Part shown: piece after piece, positions 41,402 through 53,750 of the stretch
Layout: each line of letters starts with the position of its first letter
Numbering within the stretch: position 1 is the first letter of the stretch
From: Nemertoderma westbladi
Lineage: Eukaryota > Xenacoelomorpha > Nemertodermatida > Nemertodermatidae
NCBI GenBank assembly: GCA_032718475.1
Contig: JAUCBJ010008552.1
Location: 1 to 56,532 of the forward strand
DNA length: 56,532 nucleotides
Direction: 5' to 3'
Program-made: the position numbers and the translations under genes
The notes under the pieces: model-generated
Databases searched by the model: none
The model's input: the letters and a program-made list of their open reading frames with translations, nothing else
Told to the model about the DNA's origin: nothing

Positions 41402-42503
41402 CTAAAAATAATAAATTGATAGAAATACAACTATAGAGCTGGTCTCACTTTGTTCCACGGGGGGTTGAACTGGAAAATATAATTCGCTTCCGCATGTTTT
41501 GATTTCTTTTGATTTGTTGTCCCGGGATTGGCGAAAGGCCGTGATCCTAAAACTCTCCCAGGGGCACATACGGAAGTGTTCGCACAACAAAAACTCTGCT
41601 AGTTCATGGTAATCTCGGGGTGGTTGTTTCCTATACCCGTTTATGACCGATTTGTGAGTAGGTACTCTCTCAGCCACCTTTTGCTCGGTCTGGCCAATCG
41701 ACGATACACACGAGAAAGAGCCCATAAAACGTTTACCCCATGGTAGTACAGGAAGTTCAAACAAAAACGGGCACGTAAGGCACCCGCCGCGTCCACAGGG
41801 TGTGTTTCCCCGTCCTCCTACTTTCCTTCCCTAGATTTAGTCCACCTCTCTCAGTGACAATCACCCTAGCCCCCACCTCGGCTAAGGCGTGTTTATTATT
41901 GGCCAACACAGCCTTTACGCACGGTCTAAAAGTTCCATCAATTCTGAAATTAAAGCAATCCCCACCCACCCCTTTCGTCATTTCTTTTACGAGGGGTCCG
42001 TCGTTCATCCCACTTAACTGCTCGGAGTCCCTCTAGGAACTCCTGCGGATATCCCGACACCCAACAGACACCAAAATCGTAACAATTGGCCTCTAACCAC
42101 GGATTTCAGTAACTGATTGTCATGGTTACTAAAATAAGGAATAAGGAAATAAGGAAAAAATAAGGAACGGTTAAAAATGTGGTTTAAAATAAACCCGGGT
42201 TTTTATTTCACCCCATACAGATTTATACAACTCCATATCCAAAAATACCAATGTAGTGTTTGAAAATTCAAACGTAAACTTAATGTCATTGGTTCCAAAT
42301 ACCTCCCTCCCCGCGTTATTATACTCAGCTATAATGTTCTCTTTGGTTCCATCTGATAGGGCGTAATCGAAAATAGCTTCACCGTCGTCCACAAAGGTGT
42401 GGAAAAAAATGGCCCCGTACATGGTGATAAGGCCCACGTTGGTGTGTAGGCGGTGGATGGCTAAAACGGCAATCGCCTTCACCACCAGTACGCCCATTCC
42501 CAA
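41402..42503 (-). pseudogene. Penelope-like element relic (RT end plus GIY-YIG)
   Basis: 42503-42171 (minus) encodes the end of a reverse transcriptase: FVDDGEAIF for motif C, DIKFTFEFSNTTLVFLDMEL and RVYFKP, a pattern typical of Penelope-like RTs (IKFT-E...FLD...VYRKP). After frame changes a cysteine cluster (CGRGGCLTCPF, about 41795-41765) leads into a GIY-YIG-type stretch (SIGQTEQKVAERVPTHKSV, then AEFLLCEHF) ending at 41402. In intact elements the GIY-YIG endonuclease nicks the target and the RT copies the RNA. At least two frameshifts and gaps in the GIY-YIG core make it inactive. The N-terminal RT is not present upstream. Confidence 0.7.
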
Positions 42504-43346
42504 CCCCTGATCAGTACGTAAAACGTTTTTATGATAGAAAAATTATTCCTCTTCAAAATAAGGTATGTATACTGACGTCACTGGCTTCCAAATATCATAG
42601 AGGAGTGCAATCCGTTCCCATAATAGTAGCTAGGCATAATCATACACACCCCAGCCTCCTACAGACAGAAATGCCAGAAGAAGCACCACAGGAAAACAAC
42701 AACTCCCCAGAACAAACAACGAGCTTAATAACATTGCTTTTGCGGGAATTTTATTTAATTCATAACATTGTTTCTATGGGGGGGGGGGGGGGGGGGTTCA
42801 ACCCACCTACCTTTTGAGTTGATGGGGGAGGGGGGGGGGGGGGGGGGGAATAAAACGGCTTGGGAAAACGGGGAAAACTTCTCATATAAAACGTGACTTC
42901 CACACCATAAGGTGTATTCCGAAAGATGCGGAATAGATCGTTTTAGGTATTTTTTTGTGCCACAATTTTAGCCAACAGCTTCTATATGGAAAGGAATAAA
43001 TCCAATTTGTTTTCTTTGAATTTTGGTTCAATCCTCCTCAACCAATGGCTGATAAAGTCCAAGGGTTGATTTATAACATTTCAGAAGTCAACTGCAACCT
43101 GTGGCTGGTTCCAGGTACACATGGACTGGCAGATGAGCCCTTGCAAATGGGAGACCTTGTGGATTTCTCATGTTCTCATAGGATGGCTAATACATTTCAT
43201 AAGGGTGGTTTTAATTGTATATTAATTTCCCATCTGCACATCTGATGAAATTGTTTTAGACGATTTTTTAATTAGAATATATGTATTATTTACATATTAT
43301 ATTTACATTATAATATAACTATATATATTATGTAAAGAAATACAGT
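42504..43346. other. no gene; two poly(G) tracts
   Basis: G runs of 19 lie at 42778-42796 and 42830-42848. The rest is probably promoter/5' region of the MFS gene at 43347. A 66-residue frame at 43045-43245 has no recognisable domain. Confidence 0.45.
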
Positions 43347-44073
43347 ATGGCGAATGAATTAGTGTCTCCAAACCAAAGATCCATAAATAGAATACCCGAA
43401 CATGGTTGGAGGTTTAACATTTTGGTGTTATTTTTGATGATATTTCAGCTCATACCAGGTTGGTGTGTCAATCTAATAGAATCATTTTTCCCTAATGTTG
43501 TGGAAAAGCGTGGCTGGTCAAAGACTTTAATTGGATCCTTACTCTCAACCAATTCTGTAGTTCAAGTTATAATTTATATTGTTTTCACACATTATATTAG
43601 TGACTGGGGAACAAGTATTTCTTTAGGAATATTCGGTATAATTGGAACTATTTCCCAGTTGCTCTTTGGGTTCGTCGAATATATTCCTAACAAACAAGCA
43701 CATATATTCACATGTTTTATCTTGAGAATTATCGAAGGTATTGGACTAAGTATCAGCTATATCTACTCGTTCAGTCTATTGATGGAATTGATGCCAAACC
43801 ATCGAAGTTCCATAACAAGTATATCTGTAGCACTTAGCACTCTTGGATACACAATTTCTCCAGTTTTCGGATCTTCCATATTTGTTTTACTGGGGTATGA
43901 ATTTCCATATATTATATCAAGCTTGATGTTTCTCATTCTAATCCTTTACTGCTTGATTCATGCACCTTCTTATCTTTACGACAGACCAGAATCTAATGTA
44001 GAACGACCAACATATCTTGGATTGCTGAAGAATCCAGGAATTTCAGTTATCTATATATTACTTTTTTATTATT
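43347..44073 (+). CDS. MFS transporter, exon 1 (N-terminal half)
   Basis: The ATG at 43347 opens a 242-codon exon encoding a short hydrophilic N-terminus and about six membrane helices of a major facilitator transporter. The linker after helix 2 and the segment ILRIIEGIGLSISYIY to GYTISPVFGSS resemble the SLC18B1/vesicular amine-type MFS group, but the exact family is uncertain. The frame runs past the exon end into a stop at 44105. A donor GTGAAG at 44074 leaves the exon in phase 1, which matches the phase of exon 2. It would sit in a membrane and move a small solute; the substrate is unknown. Alternative donor GTGAAA at 44079 is out of phase with exon 2. Confidence 0.75.
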
Positions 44074-45094
44074 GTGAAGTGAAAAGGACAAACCATGTAG
44101 ATTGATGAATGGCTATGTGATATTAAACCAATTTGCACATGGGTTCTAATCTAAATTGAAAATAAATAAGTGTTATTGATTTTGTTTTTGATATTTTGTA
44201 AAATCCGCTCCAAGTTGGACAAATTGGAGTGTGACATGAATAATTAGGAATAATGGTAATAATATCTGGTACACATTGTGCTTTGTTTTATTAGATAGTG
44301 TAATAATCTAATAATAAATAATAATGCTAAAATCATTCAAATATTCATATTATAATATTTAGTTCATATATATAATATATGGGCTCACTCTGACCATATA
44401 TAAATTGGGATTTGTTATATTGTATTAAATCTCTAGGTATACATTTGGTGGCCTAATCCAAAATTTAAACTGCCATGCAACAAATAAGCCAATAAGTCAA
44501 TAGTAGACTTGTGTAATTATTGAAAGAAGCATTTTTGAATTGAAATAATCCAACAATCTAACAAGCCCAAAAGCCACAGAGAAAGGTGAGAGGTCAAACC
44601 ACCTCGGAGGGTAGGCAGTTAGTAGAGGCTAGCAGTGGAGGGGAAACACTCCCAGGGAGTGCCAAAGTGACAAGTAGTATATTAGCCAATACTGGGGAGG
44701 GAAGCACTTGGTAGGGAACAGGAAAGCATCCATTGGGTAGAGGGCCAAAGTAGAGTATGAGGTAAACCAATATTCAATGTGTTAATCATATATTATCTTA
44801 CATTACTGGTTTACCGGTCAGTTGTGTTATTCAGTCCAGTCAGTGCAGACCAGTCATAGTTAATGACCGCCACCGCCATACCGGTAACAATTAATCTGTA
44901 TTTTCTGCTTATTATCTACTGGCATGCTATTATCGTCCATATTAATTAATATCGAGAGACAACAGAAACTTTCACTGTTTTTCCCAAACTGCCTCGGCCA
45001 AAGCTAGTAGCACGATCCCCAGCAGAACGGTGACGCGTACATTTCTAACCCGGTCGGGATTTCTGATCCCGTCACAGGAAGTGGTAGTATAGTA

Positions 45095-45643
45095 CTAGAA
45101 GGATCGGCATGCTGCATTGTAGCTGCATTTTTAAGAATGCTGTGCCAACTTGTCAACAAAATCGCACCATCAAAACTCCCTATCACCCATGACATTTGCT
45201 AGATCATCCGCATCTTCAAGGCCAGTGTCCTTTAAAATGTGTCTCAAGAAATTCATGGGCTGTCCAGGTCCACCATGCTTATTCACTCCATGAGGCTGCC
45301 AAAGCACAAGATTATGCACTAGCTGGTCCTCACGGTGAAAGCAATGTCCTGCAAAGCGAGGCAACTTTGTTCTAGCGTCAAGCTTGGGGGAACCAATGAG
45401 ACACCTCCAATGTTATATAGATTGGAGATGTGGTTGTCTGGTTGGAGATGTGTGCATTGCACTTGATACAATGAACCCGGCGTATAATTCTTGTGAATGT
45501 GCCATCCAGAGATTTGGTGTCCTCAGCAGTTAGAGCCCAGCATGGACTCCCATATACGAGTACTGGAACTACTGCTGCTCTAAATAATCAGACCTTAAGT
45601 TTCCGATTAATTCTAGTATTAAATTGGTTTAATCTCGATTAAT
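45095..45643 (-). mobile_element. LINE copy C, 5'-truncated, in the MFS intron
   Basis: It matches the last ~510 bp of the LINE, antisense to the MFS gene, to about 45613. About 30 bp of filler follows (45614-45643). It is flanked by the exact 13-bp repeat TGGTAGTATAGTA (45082-45094 and 45644-45656). An internal duplication of a ~20-bp GATTGGAGATGTG segment lies near 45420-45450. It has no coding capacity. Confidence 0.88.
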
Positions 45644-46029
45644 TGGTAGTATAGTATTAACTAATAGAGGTAAGAATATACTAATCAGTAACATATTCTA
45701 AATGCCCCAATTACAGGAAATATAATCTGAACTTCCTCAACCTAGAAATAATTAACCAGTAACCTTCCATAACTTGCCACAGTAGTAGACAACTGGACAT
45801 CTAACGCTTGTTATCATGATTCATAGTGGTGTGAAGAACGTATCCTGGATTATCATTGCGGCCTTCTCTTCCTATATGGTTGGTAACCCATCAACTTCAA
45901 CAATCAAGGATTCGGAGGTGTTGAGGGCTTCTTCTACATTAAGACACCCGCTGCCTCATGTAGTTTCCATAGGTCCCTGTTGGAGTTCACTGGAATTGTT
46001 TTCCTGGTTTAGGCTGTCGCAATATATTT

Positions 46030-46640
46030 ATTCCTTTTTAGAATAGAGATACTCTATAAAAACGCGACGAGGAATTAGATGGTCAGAATAATACATGTTC
46101 TTCATTTGTCTGGCAAAGGAATCTTTATTCTTCATGATTTGGAATAGCTTAAATCTCTCCATATGACCAATGAAACGAATTAAAATCAGACGAGATCAGT
46201 CAGGATGCTGAGGACCCAGACAGTGAACAAAGTCAATGGAATGTGGAGTTATACTGGTTCCTAGTTGAGCGATTAGGTCTATAACGAAGGAGTGGTCACA
46301 ACCAGTGAGAGAAGATTCCGCCATCCCATGCAGAAGCACATTGTGATGCTGGGCGTATTGGTCATGATCATCATTAGAGAGTTTTAGTTCGTCTATTTCT
46401 GAGCGTAGATTAATGTTTTCTAACTTTAGTGCATTATATGATTCTGTTATTGCAGAGAGAGATCTTTTCAATGAATCAAGTTCGGCAGGTAATCTGGACA
46501 GTTTATCTAGCTTATTATTATTATTCAAGGACTTCTTTTCGCGGCATTGCTCATTTTACAAAGCCCACCTCAGTGTCCTCAGCTTCGCCAGGAGATGGAT
46601 TAATGGATTTTGATTTGTCATCTTTGTAGCGAATTTAAAT
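46030..46640 (-). pseudogene. non-LTR retrotransposon ORF1-like relic
   Basis: The open part (46528-46196) encodes a coiled coil (LPAELDSLKRSLSAI, ENINLRSEIDEL) followed by HHNVLLHGMAES and DFVHCLGPQHPD. This is the layout of LINE ORF1 proteins (coiled coil, then an RRM-like fold with an 'RNNVLIHGIPE' strand and a 'HRLG' strand). Downstream, after a stop, FIGHMERFKLFQIMKNKDS and LIPRRVFIEYL extend the domain. Upstream there is a TAA repeat interrupting the frame. It binds RNA in intact elements. It is decayed here. Confidence 0.55.
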
Positions 46641-47580
46641 TTCCAGATTTAAATAGCAATGATTAAAATAACAGCATTCTCAGTCTGGGAGCTGCCAATC
46701 AGTCATTAAATAGGTATTGTTGGTTGCCAGTGGGTTGTCATAATCTATTTTAGTAGTAGCAAGAGCTGTAGGTAAGGATTGTACAATTTTTCGGATCCAT
46801 GTAGCAGTCATACTGCAATTCACCTGTTATAGTACCAGAGCCCTTACTCATAGCGGCACATATACTTGACCTCTCAACAAGTAGGCGCCCTAACAGTAAT
46901 GTAATTTGATATCTCGAGAACCGATCATCGATGTACGTGATTATACAGTTTGGTGAATTAGTATCCAACAATATATCATAATCCATATTTCGGGTGCCAG
47001 GTACCGGTGAAATCAGACTTTATCAAAAAAATTTCAAGCCAATATCAATGTGCACAAACATACAGACTAACAAACAGACGTTTTTTTTACAGTAATAAGC
47101 CCTAATAAAAATAATGGGTTGAATTATAGTCTTCTAATAAAATGAATAATGAATGGTGATTCATTCACAAAAAGCTTCAGTACAAAAGTGAGTGAAAATA
47201 TATTTATTTTGTTTGATAATACAAAAAAATATAAACAATACGCTCGTTAGTATAAACACAATATGTTTTCGTACATAATCTTCCACCCTATTTGTGTATA
47301 AATATAGGTGTTGCAAGTTATGTTAGTGGTGTGTATAAGCGTAGTCACATCACTACTGCAGTTGGGAAATTCTGAATCTATCCTAAAAGTATCACAAGCG
47401 ATCTGAATCTAAAATATTCGACATTGTGATAAACTATCATTCGTTTAGGATGTATGGCAACAGAGATAAGAGGGGGTTGGGGATTTTTAAGTTACTTGTT
47501 TGTATATGTATGATACCAATAGCCATTTTTCTTTTTCACATGGTGGTGGAACTTTTCACTTCATTCTAATTCTTATGCAG

Positions 47581-48137
47581 CGATAATGGTATATTTTGTA
47601 ATGGCAAATTATGCAGCCTACCTTCACAGATACTATGATGTAACCCAGTATTACATTGGAGCCGCATTTATGATTTATCCTGTGACTTCTTCATCTGTCG
47701 GTTTTTTGTTTACGATTTTCATGAAAAAGGTTAAGACAATTTATTCAACTTTAATTGGTGTGATGATAGTTCTTATGGCAATACAACTAGTAGGGCCGAC
47801 TGAAGCTCTTGGCATTCCAAAATCAATAGCAACGTCACTTAGTGCAATGACCATATTGGGAATTGGAACAGGGTTATTAAGAAATGGCGGATTTGAATCA
47901 CTATCTCGACTGGCAGTAAGAGTCTGTGGTCACCCTGATAACATAGATACAAGGGCTGTACTCCAACAAGCTTTTAGAATCTCGTTATCTCTTGGAAACA
48001 TAGTTGGAGCAGTGTTTGGGGGTATTCTTAACGACTACTTTGGCTTCCAAGTTGCTTCATCACTTATCAGTTTGGTGGGACTGCCTTTCATTTTCTTTCT
48101 TTTTGGTTTGTTTGTTGGTGGTTATGTTGATGTGTAA
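47581..48137 (+). CDS. MFS transporter, exon 2 (C-terminal half)
   Basis: The exon starts after the acceptor TTATGCAG. The first two bases (CG) join the T left by exon 1 to give a serine codon, and the frame continues MVYFVMANY. About 185 residues encode the remaining membrane helices, with a charged loop after the central helix (MKKVKT) and LGNIVGAVFGGILNDYFGF near the end. The stop is at 48135-48137. The combined protein would be about 427 residues, close to the usual length of a 12-helix transporter, so the gene looks complete with two coding exons. An unseen 5' non-coding exon is possible. Confidence 0.75.
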
Positions 48138-48539
48138 TAGCATTTAATTTTTACTTAATCTTTTGTAATATATATAATATTGGTGGAATACTTTCGTTAC
48201 TGGGCTTTATATGAAATTTGTGTAATATGCCTTATTATATAAATAATTTTCATTATACATACATACTGTACTCATTATATATATATATACAGGTAAACTG
48301 ACTGACTGGTTACTAACTACGAGGATATTCCTGTTGAGTTTAACCAGAGTGACTGTTTGGCTCAGAACAAGCATTCACACACGAAGAAATAGGCCTACAG
48401 ATATTAATAAATTAAAAAACTTGCACATTGAATGGTGACCTGTTACCGACCGGTTCTCACTAAACTCAACAATTTAATTTTGGTTTAATCTCCAGTATTT
48501 ATTCCACAGCCTGGAGTGGAATTATTGTGCCATTGTAGA
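48138..48539. other. 3' flank of the MFS gene
   Basis: AT-rich with a TA microsatellite at about 48271-48289. No AATAAA close to the stop stands out; AATAAA-like sequences lie further on. Confidence 0.4.
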
Positions 48540-50020
48540 AAAGTATTATTATTAATTATTGTGCAATTGTGGCTCTTCTGGCCAGGACCTCCCCAAGTTG
48601 TTTAGGAGAAAGCCGTGCCACTGAATAGCCCAGTTGGTTGAAGTTTGAAAGGTATTCACTCATGGTGGAGTTATTGGTACAATGTGATGTCATCAGGATT
48701 AGAAATCTTGGGATTGCATAAAAGAGGTCTTCAATAAAAGTGTTTTCTTTAATTATAGCCAAGGTAGATGAAGCTGATTTCTGTAGGGATAACAGACCCT
48801 TGATGAAAGTAAATTTAGTTGAGTCAATTTCTGGAAGGTTCCTGACCATAAATATTTTTGGAATTTCTTTAAAGAAGTGTATAACCAAAGGCAGAATTTT
48901 CATTCTGAATATCTTCATTCCTCTGTCCATGGATAAGGAGCTGAGGTATGTGAAACAACCAATACACAACATAGGTCTTCTGCTTCTTTTGGTCAATATG
49001 TTTCCTAAAACACTTGTAGTAATACTCCAAGGTATTCATAGTGATTACATATTTATACTTCTTTCCCTTCATAGTAAAACTAATGCTAATCAATCAGCAT
49101 TTCTGAATTTTATAATCTTCGTTTTTATTAAGTTGACTTCCATCATGTTTGGAGCGCACCATCTGGCGAGTAAGTCAAGACCTCTTTGTATATCCACATA
49201 ATTATTCCTGTATGAACGCTGTCATCCTCAGAATATATACTGAAAAAGGGCTACTGTCTGCTGGATCAAGAACTGAGGTCGGAGATGTACATTTTAAAGC
49301 ACAATATACAATCACACTAGAGGATGCCTTGTAGATGAATCAATACTTGTAATAAGTGATCCTTTCGACAACTTTTATTTGGTTATTTAAGAGAGCTTTG
49401 TAGAAATTGTTTAATTTTCCTTGAATTCCAAAGCTTACATAGATTATTGACAACAGAATAGACCTATTGACGCAGTCAAAGGCTTTCAAAAATTTCATAA
49501 GTAGAACAAAAATTGTTCTAGAATTTATCTGGTGTTTTGACCTATTTAAAATGCAATGTCAGTCAGTATTTTAGTTGCTTGGGCTCTGGATCTACTGCGT
49601 ATAAAATCAAACTGTTTCGCTAGGAACAAGTTATCAACATTTCTGTGAATTCAATTGTTTATAATCCCTAGATAAATTGTTAGGATCCATGGCACTCCCC
49701 TTTCCTTTGTAGAGAACCTTGATAATACTAATCTTCAATGAGTATGTAATCGATCCAAGTGTTGATGATAGAATTATGACATTCTTACAATAATAATAAA
49801 AAGACTGGAGATTACTTGAGGTGTTCGTTGAATAGTAAGAATAAAGGCTGGATATTACTTGAGGTGTTATAAACGCGGTTTGGTCTACTGGCTTTATTGT
49901 TTGATGAGCTCAACACAGCCTCTGCAACTTCTTGTCTTATAGGAGCCTTGAAACACTCATTGAGTTCAAATTCCTCAGGAGTTATGTACTGTACAGGGTG
50001 CATTTTCTATAATACGCATA
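48540..50020 (-). pseudogene. decayed non-LTR reverse transcriptase (second LINE family)
   Basis: Reading the minus strand from 50003: EVAEAVLSSSNNKASRPNRV corresponds to the 'NNKASGPDG' fingers segment. LAKQFDFIRSRSRATKIL matches the 'QFGFR..ST' region, FLKAFDCVNRSILL is motif A (catalytic Asp in AFD), and LLARWCAPNMMEVNLIKTK is the thumb-proximal segment. The last part (48996-48556) ends LSPKQLGEVLARRATIAQ. These follow the order of a non-LTR RT but are separated by stops and frameshifts. It differs from the LINE at 34138 and has the same orientation as the ORF1 relic in the intron. It lies on the wrong side of that relic to be simply the same element. Confidence 0.65.
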
Positions 50021-50670
50021 GCCTTCATGCTCCATGCATAGCTCCTATCGGTATCGGTTACTGAAGTAGCTTGATTTAGAAGCCTACTACAGGCACAGAT
50101 GTAATATTGTGGTTTTGATCAGAAATGGAAAAACTGAGAAAGCGCGCCATAATATTACATCTTTAATTACAGTTGCATTAAAAGCTCAACTCCAATTCAT
50201 TTAATACAGGCACAGCCTACTATATATACAGCCTGACTAGGTCACCGCAAATAGAGATTGCTTTTAAGGGGGGGGGGGGGGGGGGGGGGGGGTATACCCC
50301 CCATGAAGCTTTTTTTAAAATGGCTGTCAATTAGTGTTAAATGATACTATTGCTATTTTGTCATGGTCAACCATTGTATGGAACGCCAAATAGCCTTTAT
50401 AGTAAAATTTGAAAATTTATAGCCTCCCCCTAGCGGCTGGCGGCGGAATCAAAGATTTCACTAAAATTGCTACTAGTCCCTCAATTTTGGTCCAAATTTC
50501 TTGAAACCAACTTCTTTGGACTCAGCGTGATCGACTCTACAAGTTACTCTACAGTTATCTTATAGAATTTTTATTTAGCCACATCGCCAACCGCCCCCCA
50601 TGTCCTTAATCAGAACCTCATCAGTCTCATGATTTCAGATAAATCTAATTGAAAAGAAAAGTAAATGTTA

Positions 50671-50815
50671 ATAATTAATATATAATAATTATTAATTACT
50701 ATATAATAATTATTAATTACTATATAATAATTATTAATTACTATATAATAATTATTAATTACTATATAATAATTATTAATTACTATATAATAATTATTAA
50801 ATACTATATAATAAA
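50671..50815. repeat. 21-bp AT-rich tandem repeat, about 6-7 copies
   Basis: The unit is TATTAATTACTATATAATAAT. It is nearly perfect in most copies and strongly self-complementary within the unit (ATAATTATTAAT). Confidence 0.9.
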
Positions 50816-51243
50816 CTGTATAATAATTACAGCAATAAATTACTATTATTTCAAATCCACATTTTTGCTAACGTTTTCCTTTAAACATTAGACTTTAAAA
50901 CATTTTTTTAAACACTTTAAACAGTATTTTAAACATTCTATGGGACATTGTGTATATCTCGGCGCGGCTTTAAGTAATTTAATTATGCAAAAAGAAAGTA
51001 ACGAAATATAATTTACTTCCGTAAGAATCAGCGCTGTGATTAAAATAATTAAAATATTATTAACAATACAATAATTATACGATACGATTATGAGCAATTA
51101 AAACATTAATAAGTAAACGTACCAATCCAATCCAATGCACTAATTGTTAGAATTGGATGGAAAGCCCTTACGCTCAGCACATTTACCTCCACCGGGCTAC
51201 ACCAGACAGCTATGCAACGAGCAAAGACAGACAACCAACCTGC

Positions 51244-51282
51244 ATCAACTCACCTGCACCCTATTGGTGGAGGTGAGTTGAT
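51244..51282. repeat. 12-bp inverted repeat, 15-nt loop
   Basis: ATCAACTCACCT and AGGTGAGTTGAT flank a 15-base spacer. No adjacent gene explains it. Confidence 0.8.
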
Positions 51283-53718
51283 ATCCTCCACCACCATGGC
51301 TATCTGCATGTAGCTGAGTCGATAGTCTGGCTGCCTGGGTAGCCGAGTCGAGGTAATAGGCCATAGTAAATGTAACTCCTTGCTTTATCCCACTACTAGT
51401 TCACCTCAGGTTAAATAATTACATGTTCTGGAATGAATATTTACGACATTGGCTTCTGCTATCCGTTGCCTACCATTTAAGGGCCTTTCTATTTTGTTTC
51501 AATGGCATTCTCTAATCAGGCATGGTCTATCTGTCTATGGATGGTGCTATATGTGAGATATAAATATTTATTGAACAGCCAGAAATTAATTAATAAATTA
51601 GTGAGATAATGTGCTGTAAATTTCTCCCAACTTACGGGCCCCCGGCAGCTGCCCCTGTTGCCCCCCCCCCCCCCCCCTTAATCCGTCCCTGGATAATATA
51701 TTCGCAAATATGTGCAAATAATTTCGAACTGAGTTACCTCAAAACGATGGCTTTGGGAACTGTGAAGCTGGACTGGGCTATGGTTCTGGTTCCCAGGATT
51801 GCTCCATCTGGGACACAGCCATCACTTGCTCCCAAAGTTCCTTGTCCGTGTCGAGAACAAACCAGAAAAGTTAACCAACTGGATGAGATGGATAAGTTTC
51901 AGGAAAAATTCCACTTTACATCGGGAAAAGTTCCAGATATGGGTTCCACGATCTGTCCACAGAATGCTGTCCTGGTGGTTATCTGTTTCATAAGAGTGAG
52001 AAACGAGTTCTCATGTATGAATTGAACTTGGAAGAATATATGCCTCATTTATCTGGGGCAATATCTATTTCACCAGATTAGACAGTAAAATTGGAGAAAA
52101 AACCCGCTCCCTAAGTGGTTTAAACTGCCACTAATAAACATTGCAAACTAACAGACTCAACTTTCACTGGAAACCTTTGCTTCACATTGAGCAACCTTGA
52201 GCATTAATCTATTTTATGAACTGTTACATTATCAACATTTTGATAAATATGGTAGGCCCCAATATTCTTCTGGTGCAATTCGTTTTGTACTCAAGTTGCG
52301 CTATACTTCTGTGCAAGTGCAAGCCTACCTCTTACTAAAAGATCAGATCCAACTGTCGTCTTTAACAATGTTAAATAATCTACAGAGAGGTGGAGTTGAT
52401 TCTTTGAAATAGGGAAAACTGGTAGAAAACGATTCTTTTTATATAGATGTCATTCTGATCCAGAATGAAATGAAGTTGCAGAAAGAAGCATCATACAGTC
52501 ATATAGCCAGGGGACTTTGTTGGTTTGGAAGAGAGGATAGTTATACTTGGGTATAGTTTGCTTTGTGGTAGTTTCACTGAGGAGAGGGATGTCTTTTATA
52601 GTTAGAGGGGTTCCTATTGTATATCTGTTACTGAAAAAATTGTAATTTGAAATTAGTTGATATTGATTACGTTGCAGGCTTTCTGTTTTTAATAAACTCA
52701 AAAAGGAAGCGAAAAATTGTTTACACTGAAAGTTTAGTCAACCACAACACATAGTCACCCTTATATGCTATGAATTAAAATAGCTGCTCACCATGTTTCT
52801 ATGCTTGGTCCCTGTTCTTGCATCTATATCCTCCAGTGTGCTGGCTTGCTGGGTTTAAGTCTTTTTGTAATCTTATTGTCTTTACTTTTTCTAAATATTG
52901 AAATGGCTTCTGTCAATTCGTTTCCCCCACTGCATCGTACCCATCTTGTGAAATTCCACCATAAGAGGCAGGCAAAGAATCACAAGTTTTCTTTGTTTTA
53001 GCTTTTCCATGGCTCGTCATTGTTACAATTGATTTCTATTATTAAGGGGACCATTATCGGGTATTCATGATTCTGTATATAAAACAAGATTTTTTTAATT
53101 TTCTCAATTTTGACATTTTCCACTGTCAATTTTCCATTTTTCCACTCCAATAACTTGCAAAAACCTAACAAAAATCTAAAACAGTAGGCCAAAACCTAAT
53201 TTTAAAAAAAAACCTAAGGTTTTTGCCAGCCCTGATTTTACCCCGTTTTACCCCGTATGCAGTAGGCCTACCGCTGTACCGGCAACCAGTAGGCAGGCCT
53301 ACTGCATTATCAGATTATGCAGCCACTCCCCTAGTGGAATCCTTACAAAAAGTGCGCTGGATAGTGCTCCGGACATTATGAAAATCGCGCCGCGCCACGT
53401 AATATTGGAAAGGCTGAAAGGAGCGCTGTGCCAAGCTGCCAAGCCAACACTATAAATCTGTAAATTGAGATGTGTGGTGCGCCAGAGAAAATCTACCGTC
53501 CAAATTAATATTACAATAAACTCTTCGCAGCTTCGTTAAAAGGTGAAAGGCATTTTAATTGACAATGTACTGATGTAAAAGTAAAAAAACGCCAGCGAAG
53601 CGAGCGAAATTTTTCAGTGAAATTCTGTTAAATTTGAATTCCTTTTATTGTTTATTTTTAGTGATAGATAAACTGATAAAAGGCTTAACACTAATCCTAG
53701 CACAGTTTCCAATATAAG

Positions 53719-53750
53719 TTGTTTAGCGTATGGACTACATTTGTAGTCAC
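53719..53750 (+). repeat. left 32-bp inverted repeat of the piggyBac element
   Basis: It is the reverse complement of 56333-56364 with one mismatch. It contains GACTACATTTGTAGTC, itself nearly palindromic. It probably belongs to the terminal or subterminal region of the transposon carrying the transposase at 54189-56078. Confidence 0.8.

Larger units (their letters stand above)
44074..47580 (+). other. intron of the MFS gene with transposon insertions
   Basis: GTGAAG...TTATGCAG borders give a 3507-bp intron. It contains a truncated antisense LINE copy (45095-45643) and an antisense ORF1-like relic (46030-46640). The rest is AT-rich and otherwise featureless. The antisense frame at 46750-46986 is unrecognised. 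Confidence 0.65.
50021..53718. other. 3.7 kb without a convincing gene
   Basis: It holds a 25-G run (50268-50292), a 21-bp AT tandem repeat (about 50671-50815), a hairpin at 51244-51282, a 17-C run (51661-51677) and a 22-G run close by (53850-53871). Frames at 51609-52025 and 52450-52701 are open but match nothing I know. Confidence 0.5.

Noticed and set aside
43045-43245. 66-codon frame upstream of the MFS gene
   Set aside because: No domain, no clear splice or promoter context, and length within chance.
46750-46986. 78-codon minus frame in the MFS intron
   Set aside because: No family recognised and flanked by non-coding sequence; could be a relic but is not supportable.
51609-52025. 138-codon frame beginning near a poly(C) tract
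   Set aside because: No recognisable motif and a competing overlapping frame; the Pro run comes from the C tract.
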